A stretch of DNA of 64,000 nt. Source: Neoroseomonas oryzicola (lineage in GTDB: Bacteria; Pseudomonadota; Alphaproteobacteria; Acetobacterales; Acetobacteraceae). The stretch covers positions 462,283-526,282 of the forward strand of contig NZ_JAAVUP010000003.1 in the NCBI RefSeq assembly GCF_012163135.1, written 5' to 3'. A model generated the notes under the pieces. It ran no database searches. It was not told where the DNA came from and saw only the letters and a list, made by a program, of their open reading frames with translations. Both the position numbers and the translations under genes were made by a program. Shown here one piece after another: positions 34,726-42,363 of this stretch (position 1 is the first letter of the stretch; each line of letters begins with the position of its first letter).

Positions 34726-35328
34726 ATGGCCCTTCGCCGCACCTTCCTGGTCGCGCCGCTGCTCGCGGCCTGCTCGGTCCTGCCGGACCGACCCTATCTC
34801 GAGACGCTGCGCTTCCCGCTGGAGCCGCGCCGGCCTGGCCTGCCGCGCACCGGGCGCGGGCGGCGCACGCTGCTGGTGCGCACCATCCGCGCCGGCGCGG
34901 GTCTCGAGACGCGCAACCTGCGCACCATCCGCCCCGACGGGACCGAGAGCCTCGACTTCTATGCCGAATGGGCGGCGCCGCCGGCCGAGGCCGCGGAACA
35001 GTCGCTGCGCCGCTGGCTGATCGATTCCCGGTTGTTCGCGGGCATCCTCGCGCCCGGATCGCGCGTCGCGCCGGACTTCACGCTGGAAGGCGAGCTGACC
35101 GCACTCGCGGCGGTGCAGGGGGAAGGCGTCGCGCGCGCCGAGCTGACCCTGCTGCTGGTCGACGACCGCAACGGCGGCGTGCTGGTCGGGCAGCTGGTCA
35201 GCAGCGGCACGGCGCCGCTTGCCTCCGGCACCAGCCCACCGACGGCCGAACAGGCGGCCTCGGCGATGAGCGCGGCGCTGGGCAATGCCCTCGCCTCGCT
35301 CGAGCAGGCGCTGGCGCGCTTCGCCTGA
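34726..35328 (+). CDS. ABC-type transport auxiliary lipoprotein (PqiC-like)
   Basis: 200 residues, one base after the mlaD stop. The signal peptide ends in the lipobox LLAAC (Cys about 16), so it is a lipoprotein. The ABC_trans_aux domain follows: RTLLVRTIRAGAGLETRNL, YAEWAAPPAEAAEQSLRRWL, DFTLEGELTALAAV and LLLVDDRNGGVLVGQ. These partners connect MCE proteins to the outer membrane. It closes the Mla operon and meets the convergent dioxygenase gene with only 4 bases between. Confidence 0.88.
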   Translation: MALRRTFLVAPLLAACSVLPDRPYLETLRFPLEPRRPGLPRTGRGRRTLLVRTIRAGAGLETRNLRTIRPDGTESLDFYAEWAAPPAEAAEQSLRRWLIDSRLFAGILAPGSRVAPDFTLEGELTALAAVQGEGVARAELTLLLVDDRNGGVLVGQLVSSGTAPLASGTSPPTAEQAASAMSAALGNALASLEQALARFA

Positions 35329-35332
35329 GCGG

Positions 35333-36484
35333 CTATTCGGCCGCCTTGGCGGGCGCCGGGGCGGCCTTCCAGGAATAGGCGTAGTCGCCCCATTCGACGG
35401 CGCTCGCGGCGTCCCCGATCTCGAGCGCGTCGCGCGTGTCGAGCATCACCGCATATTCGTCCGTCGCCGGCTTCTTTGGCGTGAAGGCATTGCCGAGCGC
35501 CTTGGGGTGCGGGCCGTGGGTGAAGCCGCAGGGGTGCAGCGTCATCATCCCGGCATGGATGTTGTCGCGGCTGAAGAAGTCGCCCGCGTGGTAGAACAGC
35601 ACCTCGTCGTAGTCGTCGTTGTTGTGGAAGAAGGGCACCTTCAGCGCGCCGGGATCGGTCTCGAAGGGCCGCGGGCAGAAGGTGCAGATCACGAAGCGGT
35701 TGGCGACGAAGGTCGTGTGGGCGCTCGGCGGCAGGTGGTAGCGGTGGGACATCAGCGGGCGGATGTCCACCACGTTCAGTTTCACCGGCGAGAGGTCCCC
35801 GTGCCAGCCCACCGCGTCGAGCGGATTGAACGGATAGGTCACGGTGGAGATCGCGTTGCGGCGCTTGATGCGCACCGCCCATTCCCGTTCGTCCGCCTGG
35901 GCCCGGAAGGCCTCGTCGAGCTTCGGCGTTTCCAGCACCGCGGGGTCGAAGACGGCGTGCTTGCCGACCATGCCGCGGTCCGGCAGCTGGTAGGTGGATC
36001 CCGTCGCCTCGATCAGCAGGGCGGTGACAGGCGCGCTGCATTCCATGCGCCACATGGTCGATCGCGGCAGCACGATGTAGTCGCCGGCGCGGAAGGGCAG
36101 GCGGCCGTAGTCGCAGAACAGGTCGCCCGCGCCCTGGTGGATGAACAGCAGCTCGTCGCCGTCCCCGTTGCGCGCGAGGTGGTCCATCTTCATCGGCGCG
36201 CGCCAGAAGCGCAGGCGGACATGGGCGTTGAACAGGATCTCGGCGGCGTCCCAGGGGCTCGGCTGCGCGGCGTTGATCTTCACCAGGTCGAAGGCGCGCG
36301 GGCGCAGGGGGCCTTCCCAGGAGGTCCAGCCGGTCGGCGGGTGCCGGTGATACATGTGCGTCGCCGGGCCGAAGAAGCCTTCCTTGCCCATCTCGCGCTC
36401 GAAGGTGCCGTCGGGTAGGTCCGCATGCGCCTGCTTCGAGGAGAGGCCCTCGCTCCGCGGGAAGGGGATGTACTGGCGCGTCAT
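35333..36484 (-). CDS. hmgA: Homogentisate 1,2-dioxygenase
   Basis: 383 residues from the ATG at 36484, with GGAGGA upstream. A cupin fold with the Fe(II) ligand pattern His287...Glu294 in FFHNNDDYDEVLFYH and His317 in MMTLHPCGFTHGPHP matches the His-x-Glu-x-His set of homogentisate dioxygenase. HQGAGDLFCDYGRLPFRAGDYI is the other cupin strand. It cleaves the ring of homogentisate in Tyr/Phe catabolism. It is shorter than the classical 430-residue enzyme but of the usual alphaproteobacterial type. maiA/fahA are not in this window. A MarR regulator diverges from it. Confidence 0.87.
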   Translation of the reverse strand: MTRQYIPFPRSEGLSSKQAHADLPDGTFEREMGKEGFFGPATHMYHRHPPTGWTSWEGPLRPRAFDLVKINAAQPSPWDAAEILFNAHVRLRFWRAPMKMDHLARNGDGDELLFIHQGAGDLFCDYGRLPFRAGDYIVLPRSTMWRMECSAPVTALLIEATGSTYQLPDRGMVGKHAVFDPAVLETPKLDEAFRAQADEREWAVRIKRRNAISTVTYPFNPLDAVGWHGDLSPVKLNVVDIRPLMSHRYHLPPSAHTTFVANRFVICTFCPRPFETDPGALKVPFFHNNDDYDEVLFYHAGDFFSRDNIHAGMMTLHPCGFTHGPHPKALGNAFTPKKPATDEYAVMLDTRDALEIGDAASAVEWGDYAYSWKAAPAPAKAAE

Positions 36485-36524
36485 CGCGGCGGTTCCTCCG
36501 GGGCTGGACTTGGCGCGGAAGATG

Positions 36525-36538
36525 GTTTCAGATGAAAC
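36525..36538. promoter_or_regulatory. Perfect 14-bp palindrome, candidate MarR operator
   Basis: GTTTCA-GA-TGAAAC lies 41 bases upstream of the hmgA ATG and immediately before the preferred MarR start. The AT-rich palindrome stands out in very GC-rich surroundings. The site is placed to repress both divergent genes and to autoregulate the MarR gene. Confidence 0.65.
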
Positions 36539-36540
36539 TA

Positions 36541-37008
36541 ATGTCAACCGCCTTCGACCTCGACGCCTTCCTGCCCTACCGGCTGTCGGTGGCCTCGAAC
36601 CTCGTCTCGCGGCTGTTCGCGCGGCGCTATGCGGAAGAATTCGGCCTGACCATCGCGGAATGGCGCGTGATCGCCGTGCTCGGTGCCGATGGGACGGCGA
36701 CGGCCTCGGCGGTGCGGGCGCGGACGGGGATGGACAAGGCGAAGGTCAGCCGCGCGGTGGCGGGCCTCGAGGCGCGTGGCCTCATCCGCCATGTCGCGCA
36801 TCGCGGCGACCGGCGGCTCGATCCGTTGGCGTTGAGTGCCGCGGGGCGGCGCATCCTCGATGCCATCGTGCCGCGCGCACGGGCGCTGGAAACGGAGCTC
36901 TTCGCCGCGCTGCCGCCCGGCACGCGGGAGGCGATGGAGACGGCGCTGCGCGCGATCGCGGATCGCGCGACCGTGATGGGCGCAGGCCCCGGCGACGGTC
37001 CGGACTGA
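36541..37008 (+). CDS. MarR family transcriptional regulator
   Basis: 155 residues from ATG 36541; an ATG at 36532 also exists but lies inside the palindrome. The winged helix is LTIAEWRVIAVLGADG, ASAVRARTGMDKAKVSRAVAGLEARGLI and GDRRLDPLALSAAGR (wing), as in MarR/HmgR proteins. It diverges from the homogentisate dioxygenase gene, whose product's substrate or an analogue is the natural candidate ligand. There is no Shine-Dalgarno before either ATG, so translation may be leaderless. Confidence 0.88.
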   Translation: MSTAFDLDAFLPYRLSVASNLVSRLFARRYAEEFGLTIAEWRVIAVLGADGTATASAVRARTGMDKAKVSRAVAGLEARGLIRHVAHRGDRRLDPLALSAAGRRILDAIVPRARALETELFAALPPGTREAMETALRAIADRATVMGAGPGDGPD

Positions 37009-37129
37009 AGCGCTTCGCATCCGGATCACAGCGCGCGCGGGCGGAACGTTGGCGAGGCGCGCATGCCTCGGCTAGCCTGCGCGCGACGCGACGGGCGCTC
37101 CGCCCGCCATACCGAAGGGGGAGAGCCCG

Positions 37130-37813
37130 ATGTTCATGCGACGCTTCCTGACCGCCGCGACGGCGGCCGTGCTGGCCTGGGGCGGGCTCGGCGCCGCGGC
37201 GCAGGCGCAGACGGGCGATCCGTCCTTCAACCTGGTCAACCGCAGCAACCGCACGATCTACGAGGCCTATGCCTCGCCCTCCTCGGACAGCAACTGGGGC
37301 CAGGACCGGCTGGGGCAGAACGTGATCCCGGCGGGCCGGTCCTTCGTGGTCCGACTGCCGCAGGGCGAATGCATCTACGACGTGCGCGTGGTCTACGAAC
37401 GCGCCGGCGGCCCGGCCGAGGAACGCCGCAACATCAACCTGTGCAACCTGACCGAGCTCGCCTTCGACGGCAGCCGCGCGCAGGCGCAGCAGCAGGGCGG
37501 GCAGCGTCCGCAGCAGCAACAGCAGCAGCAGCGCCCGCAGCAGGCCGGCCCGACGGGCAATCCGTCCTTCAACCTGGTGAACCAGGGCCGCGCGACGGTG
37601 ATGGAGGTCTATGCCTCGCTGACCACCGACCAGAACTGGGGTCCGGATCGCCTCGGCGCGGACACGGTGGCGCCCGGCGCCGTCTATCCGGTGCGGCTGC
37701 CGGAAGGGCCGTGCATGTATGACATCCGCTTCGTCTACGACAACGGCCAGCCGCAGGAACGGCGCAACGTGAACCTCTGCGAGGTCACCAACATCACCGT
37801 TCCGCTGCAGTAG
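37130..37813 (+). CDS. Exported protein with two tandem homologous domains and a Gln-rich linker
   Basis: 227 residues; ATG 37130 follows GGGGGAGAG. A signal peptide (to about 27, AAAQAQ) leads to domain 1 (29-113) and domain 2 (143-227). Both read GxPSFNLVN, a strand, AYAS/VYAS, D-NWG-DRLG, RLP-G-CxYD-R and ERRN-NLC. Each has two Cys at equivalent places (81/105 and 195/217) fit for a disulfide. The linker (114-142) is almost all Gln, Arg and Pro. The family is not recognised by name. It is likely periplasmic and perhaps binds a ligand or peptide. Confidence 0.82.
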   Translation: MFMRRFLTAATAAVLAWGGLGAAAQAQTGDPSFNLVNRSNRTIYEAYASPSSDSNWGQDRLGQNVIPAGRSFVVRLPQGECIYDVRVVYERAGGPAEERRNINLCNLTELAFDGSRAQAQQQGGQRPQQQQQQQRPQQAGPTGNPSFNLVNQGRATVMEVYASLTTDQNWGPDRLGADTVAPGAVYPVRLPEGPCMYDIRFVYDNGQPQERRNVNLCEVTNITVPLQ

Positions 37814-37858
37814 CGCGGGTGCCGCGGGGGGACGGGCTGCGTCCCCCCGCGCGATGGC

Positions 37859-38239
37859 TCAGGGCTTCTCCACCGTGCCGCCCGCGTCGACCCAGCCCTT
37901 GAAGCCGCCGAGGTTGCGGACGTTCTCGTAGCCCATGTCGTGCAGCGTCTTGAGCACGAGCGCGGACCGCCCGCCCGAGGCGCAATAGGCGACGACCGTC
38001 TTCGCCCGGTCGAAATTCGCGTCGTGCAACGCGGAGTTCGGATCGGCGCGGAATTCCACCAGGCCGCGCGGGATGGTCAGCGCGCCCGGCACCTTGCCCG
38101 AGGCCGCGACCTCGTTCGGTTCCCGCACATCGAGGAACACGACGTCCGGCCGGCCGACCAGGCCCTTGGCCTCGTCGGGGGAGATGCGGGGCACGACGGC
38201 CTCCGCGGCGGCGAGCATCTGCTGGACGGTGAGGGTCAT
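37859..38239 (-). CDS. Rhodanese-like domain protein
   Basis: 126 residues from ATG 38239; the open frame upstream is antisense to nothing but lies over the next gene. A single rhodanese domain has VVFLDVREPNEVAASGKVPGAL and the active loop YCASGGRSAL with Cys86, then LHDMGYENVRNLGGFKGW. It handles persulfide sulfur in the cytoplasm. No sulfur-metabolism gene adjoins; a MAPEG gene lies 29 bases upstream. Confidence 0.92.
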   Translation of the reverse strand: MTLTVQQMLAAAEAVVPRISPDEAKGLVGRPDVVFLDVREPNEVAASGKVPGALTIPRGLVEFRADPNSALHDANFDRAKTVVAYCASGGRSALVLKTLHDMGYENVRNLGGFKGWVDAGGTVEKP

Positions 38240-38268
38240 GGCGTTCCTTCCCTTGTGGTGCGGGAAGT

Positions 38269-38661
38269 CTAGACCCAACCGCGCAGGCCGGCGAACAGGG
38301 CGCCCAGCGCCGCGACGATGATGGCCAGGAAGGTTCCTGCCATGCCGCCGACGCGGAAGCGGAAATCCTCGCGGTCGCGGGCGATGCCGGCGCCATGCGC
38401 GACCCGGCCGGCCAGGAGCAGCGCGCCGGCGAGGTGCACCGCGGCGACCGGCGCGCCGCCCGCCTCCCCCAGCGCCATTAGCACCAGCGCGAAGGGCACG
38501 TATTCGGCGAAGTTCCCCTGGGCCCGGATCGCGCGCTCTAGCGTCGCATCCCCGCCGCTGCCCAGGGGCACGTGCTTGCGTCGCCGCAGGCCGATCACCC
38601 GCAGCGACAGCCACAGGCAGACCGGCGCGAGCAATGCGCCCCACAGCGCGGTCGCGTGCAT
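38269..38661 (-). CDS. MAPEG family membrane protein (first of two)
   Basis: 130 residues with four hydrophobic segments. The MAPEG signature is LERAIRAQGNFAEYVPFALVLMAL with the Asn and Glu of the glutathione site, then AVHLAGALLLAGRVAHGAG. Bacterial MAPEG proteins include glutathione transferase-like enzymes; function here is not shown. The ATG overlaps the YbaK-like stop by one base, and a second MAPEG protein lies on the other side of that gene. Confidence 0.88.
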   Translation of the reverse strand: MHATALWGALLAPVCLWLSLRVIGLRRRKHVPLGSGGDATLERAIRAQGNFAEYVPFALVLMALGEAGGAPVAAVHLAGALLLAGRVAHGAGIARDREDFRFRVGGMAGTFLAIIVAALGALFAGLRGWV

Positions 38662-39134
38662 CAGGTCCCTTCCTTGACCTCCGCGACCGCCGCACCCGTC
38701 ATGCGCACGAGTTCCGCCGCCGAGGTCCGGAAGACATGTTGGGGCGAACCGGCCGCCGCCCAGACCTCCCCCAGCGCCATCAGCTCCGCGTCCAGCAGCA
38801 GGATGGGCGGAGCGAGGTGCCCGACCGGCGAGACGCCGCCGATCGCGAAGCCCGTGGTGTCGCGCACCCAGCTTCCCTCGGCGCGCTTGATGGGCTGGCC
38901 GATGGCCGCGGCCACCTTGGCGGTGTCCACGCGGTTGGCGCCGGAGGCGATGACCAGCACCGCCCGCGGCCCGGCGCGGAAGACGATGGATTTCGCGATC
39001 TGCGCCACGTCGCAGCCGACCGCCGCGGCGGCGTCGGCCGCGCTGCGCGTGCCTTCGGGGAAGGCCTGGATGGTGTCCGGATGGCCGGCGGCCAGCAACG
39101 CCGCCCGCACCCGATCGACAGAGGATCCGCTCAT
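38661..39134 (-). CDS. YbaK/EbsC (ProX-like) aminoacyl-tRNA deacylase family protein
   Basis: 157 residues. The YbaK fold is seen in AADAAAAVGCDVAQIAKSIVF (with the conserved Lys48), VLVIASGANRVD and GVSPVGHLAPP. These small editing proteins hydrolyse mischarged Cys-, Ala- or Ser-tRNA in trans. It sits between two MAPEG genes, coupled to one of them. Which tRNA is edited cannot be inferred. Confidence 0.9.
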   Translation of the reverse strand: MSGSSVDRVRAALLAAGHPDTIQAFPEGTRSAADAAAAVGCDVAQIAKSIVFRAGPRAVLVIASGANRVDTAKVAAAIGQPIKRAEGSWVRDTTGFAIGGVSPVGHLAPPILLLDAELMALGEVWAAAGSPQHVFRTSAAELVRMTGAAVAEVKEGT

Positions 39135-39144
39135 GATCCCGCCG

Positions 39145-39537
39145 CTACCACAGCCCGGTCCCGCCGCCGAGGGCGAGCAGCGTGACGGCGGCGAGCGCGG
39201 CCAGTGTCAGGATCATCCCGCCGGCGCGCAGCGGCACGATGTCCGGGTCCCGCGACATGCCGATGCCGTGCATGACGCGCCCGGCCAGCATCGCGGTCCC
39301 CGCCGCGTGCAGAGCCCAGGCCGGCCCGCCGCAGAGTTCCGCCGCGACCAGCGCCGCGAGGAAGATCGGCACGTATTCGGCGCAGTTCGCATGGACCCGC
39401 GCCGCGCGCTCGAGCCCCCGGTCCCCGCCCGTGCCCAGCACCACCTGCGTCCGGTAGCGCTGGGTCAGGACGCGCACCGTCAGCGCAAGGAACACCATCA
39501 GCAACAGGGCGGCGTAGAGGGCGGCGATGCGCGGCAT
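39145..39537 (-). CDS. MAPEG family membrane protein (second of two)
   Basis: 130 residues, four hydrophobic segments. It contains VLGTGGDRGLERAARVHANCAEYVPIFLAALVA and ALHAAGTAMLAGRVMHGIGM, clearly paralogous to the product of 38269-38661 (LERA-R---N-AEYVP). It carries a Cys before the AEYVP motif where the other has Phe. It lies ten bases upstream of the YbaK-like gene, so a MAPEG-YbaK-MAPEG-rhodanese operon is likely. It diverges from hemW. Confidence 0.88.
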   Translation of the reverse strand: MPRIAALYAALLLMVFLALTVRVLTQRYRTQVVLGTGGDRGLERAARVHANCAEYVPIFLAALVAAELCGGPAWALHAAGTAMLAGRVMHGIGMSRDPDIVPLRAGGMILTLAALAAVTLLALGGGTGLW

Positions 39538-39575
39538 GGGACCTCCGGTTCGACAGGGCGGGTCCGGCGCGCCAT

Positions 39576-40739
39576 ATGCCCGCCGTGACCGAGCCCCTCG
39601 CCCTCTACATCCACTGGCCTTTCTGTGCGGCCAAGTGCCCGTATTGCGACTTCAACTCCCATGTCCGCGACCGGGTGGACGAGGCGCGCTTCGGCGCCGC
39701 CCTGCGCCGCGAACTGGCGCACGAGGCCGCGCGCGTGGGCCGCCGCCCGCTCGCCAGCATCTTCTTCGGCGGCGGCACGCCCTCCCTGATGTCCCCCGAC
39801 ACCGCCGCGGCGCTGATCGAGGATGCACGGCGCCTGTTCGATCCGGCACCGGACATGGAAGTGACGCTCGAGGCCAATCCGACCAGCGTGGAGACCAGCC
39901 GCCTCGCCGCCTTCCGCGACGCGGGGGTGAACCGCGCGAGCCTCGGCGTGCAGTCGCTCGACGAGGCCGCGCTGCGCTTCCTGGGGCGCCGGCACGATGT
40001 CGGCCAGGCGATCGCGGCGCTCGAGGCCGCGCGGGGCATCTTCCCGCGCCTGTCCTTCGACCTGATCTACGCCCGCCCCGGCCAGGCCGAGGCCGCCTGG
40101 CGGGCCGAGCTGCGCCAGGCGCTGGCCCTCGCCGCGGATCATCTCTCGCTCTACCAGCTCACCATCGAGCCTGGGACGCAGTTCGCGACGCTGCATGGCC
40201 GCGGCGACTTCGTCCTGCCCGAGGGCGACGACGCCGCGCGGCTGTACTTCGCCACCGCCGAGGAAGCCGCCCGCTTCGGCCTGCGGTCCTACGAGGTCAG
40301 CAACTACGCGAAGCCTGGCGCGGAGAGCCGCCACAACCTCGCCTATTGGCGCTACGGGGATTACCTCGGCATCGGCGCCGGCGCGCATCAGCGCGTGCTG
40401 CTGGATGGCCGCATGATCGCGACGCGTCGCCATCGCGCGCCCGAGGAATGGGCCGCCCGCGTCGAACGCGACGGCCATGCGGCGGTGGAGGAGGAGGCGC
40501 TCGCCCCCGCCGACCGCGCGCGGGAGGCGCTGCTGATGGGCCTGCGCCTCGCCGAAGGCATCGACCCCGCGCGCATCGAGGCGCGGTCGGGTGTGCCCTT
40601 CGCCGAGGCGGTGGACCCGGCGATGCTCGCCGCCCTGCTGGACGAGGACTACCTGGCCTGGACCGAGGCCGGACGACTGCGCGCGACCGAGGAGGGGATC
40701 CTCCGCCTCGACGCCCTGCTGCCCGTCCTGCTGCGCTGA
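39576..40739 (+). CDS. hemW: HemW-like radical SAM haem chaperone
   Basis: 387 residues. The radical SAM cluster is CAAKCPYC (Cys17, 21, 24), one residue short of the HemN C-x3-C-x2-C-x-C extension. FGGGTPSLM, EANPTS, RASLGVQSLDEAALRFLGR and FDLIYARPGQ follow, then the HemW C-terminal blocks EVSNYAKPGAESRHNLAYWRYGDYLGIGAGAH. It binds haem and delivers it to respiratory enzymes. It is often misnamed coproporphyrinogen oxidase. rdgB does not precede it here. Confidence 0.93.
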   Translation: MPAVTEPLALYIHWPFCAAKCPYCDFNSHVRDRVDEARFGAALRRELAHEAARVGRRPLASIFFGGGTPSLMSPDTAAALIEDARRLFDPAPDMEVTLEANPTSVETSRLAAFRDAGVNRASLGVQSLDEAALRFLGRRHDVGQAIAALEAARGIFPRLSFDLIYARPGQAEAAWRAELRQALALAADHLSLYQLTIEPGTQFATLHGRGDFVLPEGDDAARLYFATAEEAARFGLRSYEVSNYAKPGAESRHNLAYWRYGDYLGIGAGAHQRVLLDGRMIATRRHRAPEEWAARVERDGHAAVEEEALAPADRAREALLMGLRLAEGIDPARIEARSGVPFAEAVDPAMLAALLDEDYLAWTEAGRLRATEEGILRLDALLPVLLR

Positions 40740-40741
40740 CC

Positions 40742-40920
40742 CACTCGGGCGCGACTCGGGGCGGGATCGCGGACGGAACGCGAACGCCCTGGTGGCCGGG
40801 CCAGCCGACTCACCACAAGTGCTTGATTTCAGGCTGTTCCGCGACTCGGGCGCGGGGAGTCAGCGATTCGTTCGCGCGACTCGGACCAAGTGCTTGATTC
40901 GGAATGGGCCCGAAAATGCG
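40742..40920. repeat. Gap with short direct repeats after hemW
   Basis: The 320-bp gap after hemW has no gene. The word CAAGTGCTTGATT occurs at 40816-40828 and 40887-40899, and GCGACTCGGG at 40751-40760 and 40841-40850, with a shorter GCGACTCGG at 40877-40885. The right end of the gap is a compound palindrome. The AT-richer CAAGTGCTTGATT words stand out in this genome. A protein binding site pair or remnants of a mobile element are possible. Confidence 0.5.
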
Positions 40921-40962
40921 AATCGGGCGAGGGAATCACGTTCTGTTCCAGACGGGCGGTTC

Positions 40963-41058
40963 GTGGAGGGGCGCCGCCCCTCCACACCACCCCGCCAGGG
41001 GGCTGCGGCCCCCTGGACCGCGGGTACTGGGTATCGGGTTTGAAAGGGCCTTCGGCCC
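40963..41058. repeat. Compound palindromic repeat, copy 4
   Basis: Hairpins at 40963-40985 (GTGGAGGGGCG..CCCCTCCAC) and 40995-41016 (CCAGGGGGC..GCCCCCTGG), then a spacer with TACTGGGTATCGGGTT and a short GGGCC-TTC-GGCCC (41046-41058) beside the MFS stop codon. It has the same order as copies 1, 2 and 6, with the last outer hairpin missing. Confidence 0.7.
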
Positions 41059-41059
41059 G

Positions 41060-42253
41060 TCACGCCGGCCGCTGCGCCAGCAGCAGCGCCAGCCCCAGCA
41101 GCAGCACCGCCGCGATGCCCAGCGACACGCCGAGCCCCACCGTCGCCGCCCCCAGCCCGAACAGCACCGGACCGAGCGACTGACCGCTGAAGAAGGAGAA
41201 GGCGTGCAGCGACACCGCGCTGCCGCGGAACTGCGGGGAGAGTTCCGTCGCCCGCACCTGGATCGCGTTGTGGATCATGTAGAACGCCATCCCGAGCAGG
41301 AAGCCGGACCCCACGGCCACCCACAGGGCCGGCGCCAGCGCGAAGCCGGACAGCGCGACGAAGCCCAGCGCGCCGCCGAGCCGCACGACATTCGCCGGCC
41401 CCAGCCGCCCCAGCAGCGGCCGCGCCACCGCCGCATAACCGAGGCCCCCGACGCCGAAGGCCCCGATGGCGAGGCCCGCCTCCGTGGTCCCGCCGATGCC
41501 GCGCGCGATCAGCAGCGGCGCGAGGAAGGGGAAGGACCCGAAGACCAGCCCGCCTTCCGTCGCGACGGTCGCGTAGAGCGGGATCGCCGAAGGGTTCTGC
41601 AGGATGCTGCGGTAGCGCTTCGCCGCCACCACCGGGTCGTAATGGGTGCGCGGTTCGGGCGTGGCGCCGCGGCTCGCCAGGATCAGCGCCACCGCCCCGC
41701 CCAGCGCGGCCAGCGTGCAGAGCACCAGCATCCCGCGCCACCCCGCCAGGGCGGCGACCGGCCCGGCGATCGCCCCGCCGGCGATCTGGCCGCTGATGCC
41801 GAAGATCAGCATCCGCGACAGCGCCACCTGGCGGTCCCTCAGCGGCACCGCATCGGCCATGATGGCGAGCGTGAGCGGCATCATCCCGCCCGCCGCGGCG
41901 CCCGAGAAGGCACGCGCCACCATCAGCCAGCCGAGCGTCCCCGCCACCGCGGAGGCCGCGAGCATCAGCGTGAGCAGGCAGACGCAGACGGTCACGACCC
42001 GCCGCTTGCCCACCGCATCCGCGACCGGGCCGAGGATGGGCTGCACGAAGGCGAAGGGCAGGGTGTAGGCGGTCCCGAGCAGCGCGGCATGGGCCGCGGT
42101 CGTTCCGAAGTCGTGCGCGATCTCCGCCACCACCGGGTCGGTGGCACGGGTGGCCAGCGCGCCGGCGAAGACCGCGGGACCGTACATGGCGAGCACGCGG
42201 CGCATGCCGGCATGGCTCGCCGCCGCGTCGTGGTCCGGGGGCGGGGGTGTCAT
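41060..42253 (-). CDS. MFS transporter
   Basis: 397 residues from ATG 42253. Twelve hydrophobic segments are visible, and the loop 2-3 motif appears as GPVADAVGKRRV (a G-x3-D-x2-G-x-R-R/K variant). FGISGQIAGGAIAGPVAAL fits segment 5 of the drug:H+ antiporter class. The substrate is unknown. It diverges from the flavin monooxygenase with about 110 bp between starts. The stop codon abuts a palindromic repeat. Confidence 0.88.
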   Translation of the reverse strand: MTPPPPDHDAAASHAGMRRVLAMYGPAVFAGALATRATDPVVAEIAHDFGTTAAHAALLGTAYTLPFAFVQPILGPVADAVGKRRVVTVCVCLLTLMLAASAVAGTLGWLMVARAFSGAAAGGMMPLTLAIMADAVPLRDRQVALSRMLIFGISGQIAGGAIAGPVAALAGWRGMLVLCTLAALGGAVALILASRGATPEPRTHYDPVVAAKRYRSILQNPSAIPLYATVATEGGLVFGSFPFLAPLLIARGIGGTTEAGLAIGAFGVGGLGYAAVARPLLGRLGPANVVRLGGALGFVALSGFALAPALWVAVGSGFLLGMAFYMIHNAIQVRATELSPQFRGSAVSLHAFSFFSGQSLGPVLFGLGAATVGLGVSLGIAAVLLLGLALLLAQRPA

Positions 42254-42363
42254 GCCGACAATGCTGCGCCGCAGCGAAGCGGGCGGCAAGTCGCGCGGGC
42301 CGCAGGGCTTTGCCGCGCCGCACGCGGGTCGATAGGCTCGCCTCCGAACCTGGGGAACGGACC

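Noticed and set aside
39576-40739. Annotation as oxygen-independent coproporphyrinogen oxidase (HemN)
   Set aside because: The chain is short (387 residues), the fourth Cys of the HemN motif is absent, and the C-terminal blocks match HemW.
40801-40920. Possible tRNA or attachment site in the hemW-MFS gap
   Set aside because: No acceptor stem, T-loop (GGTTCGAATCC type) or anticodon arm could be drawn. Only short direct repeats are present.
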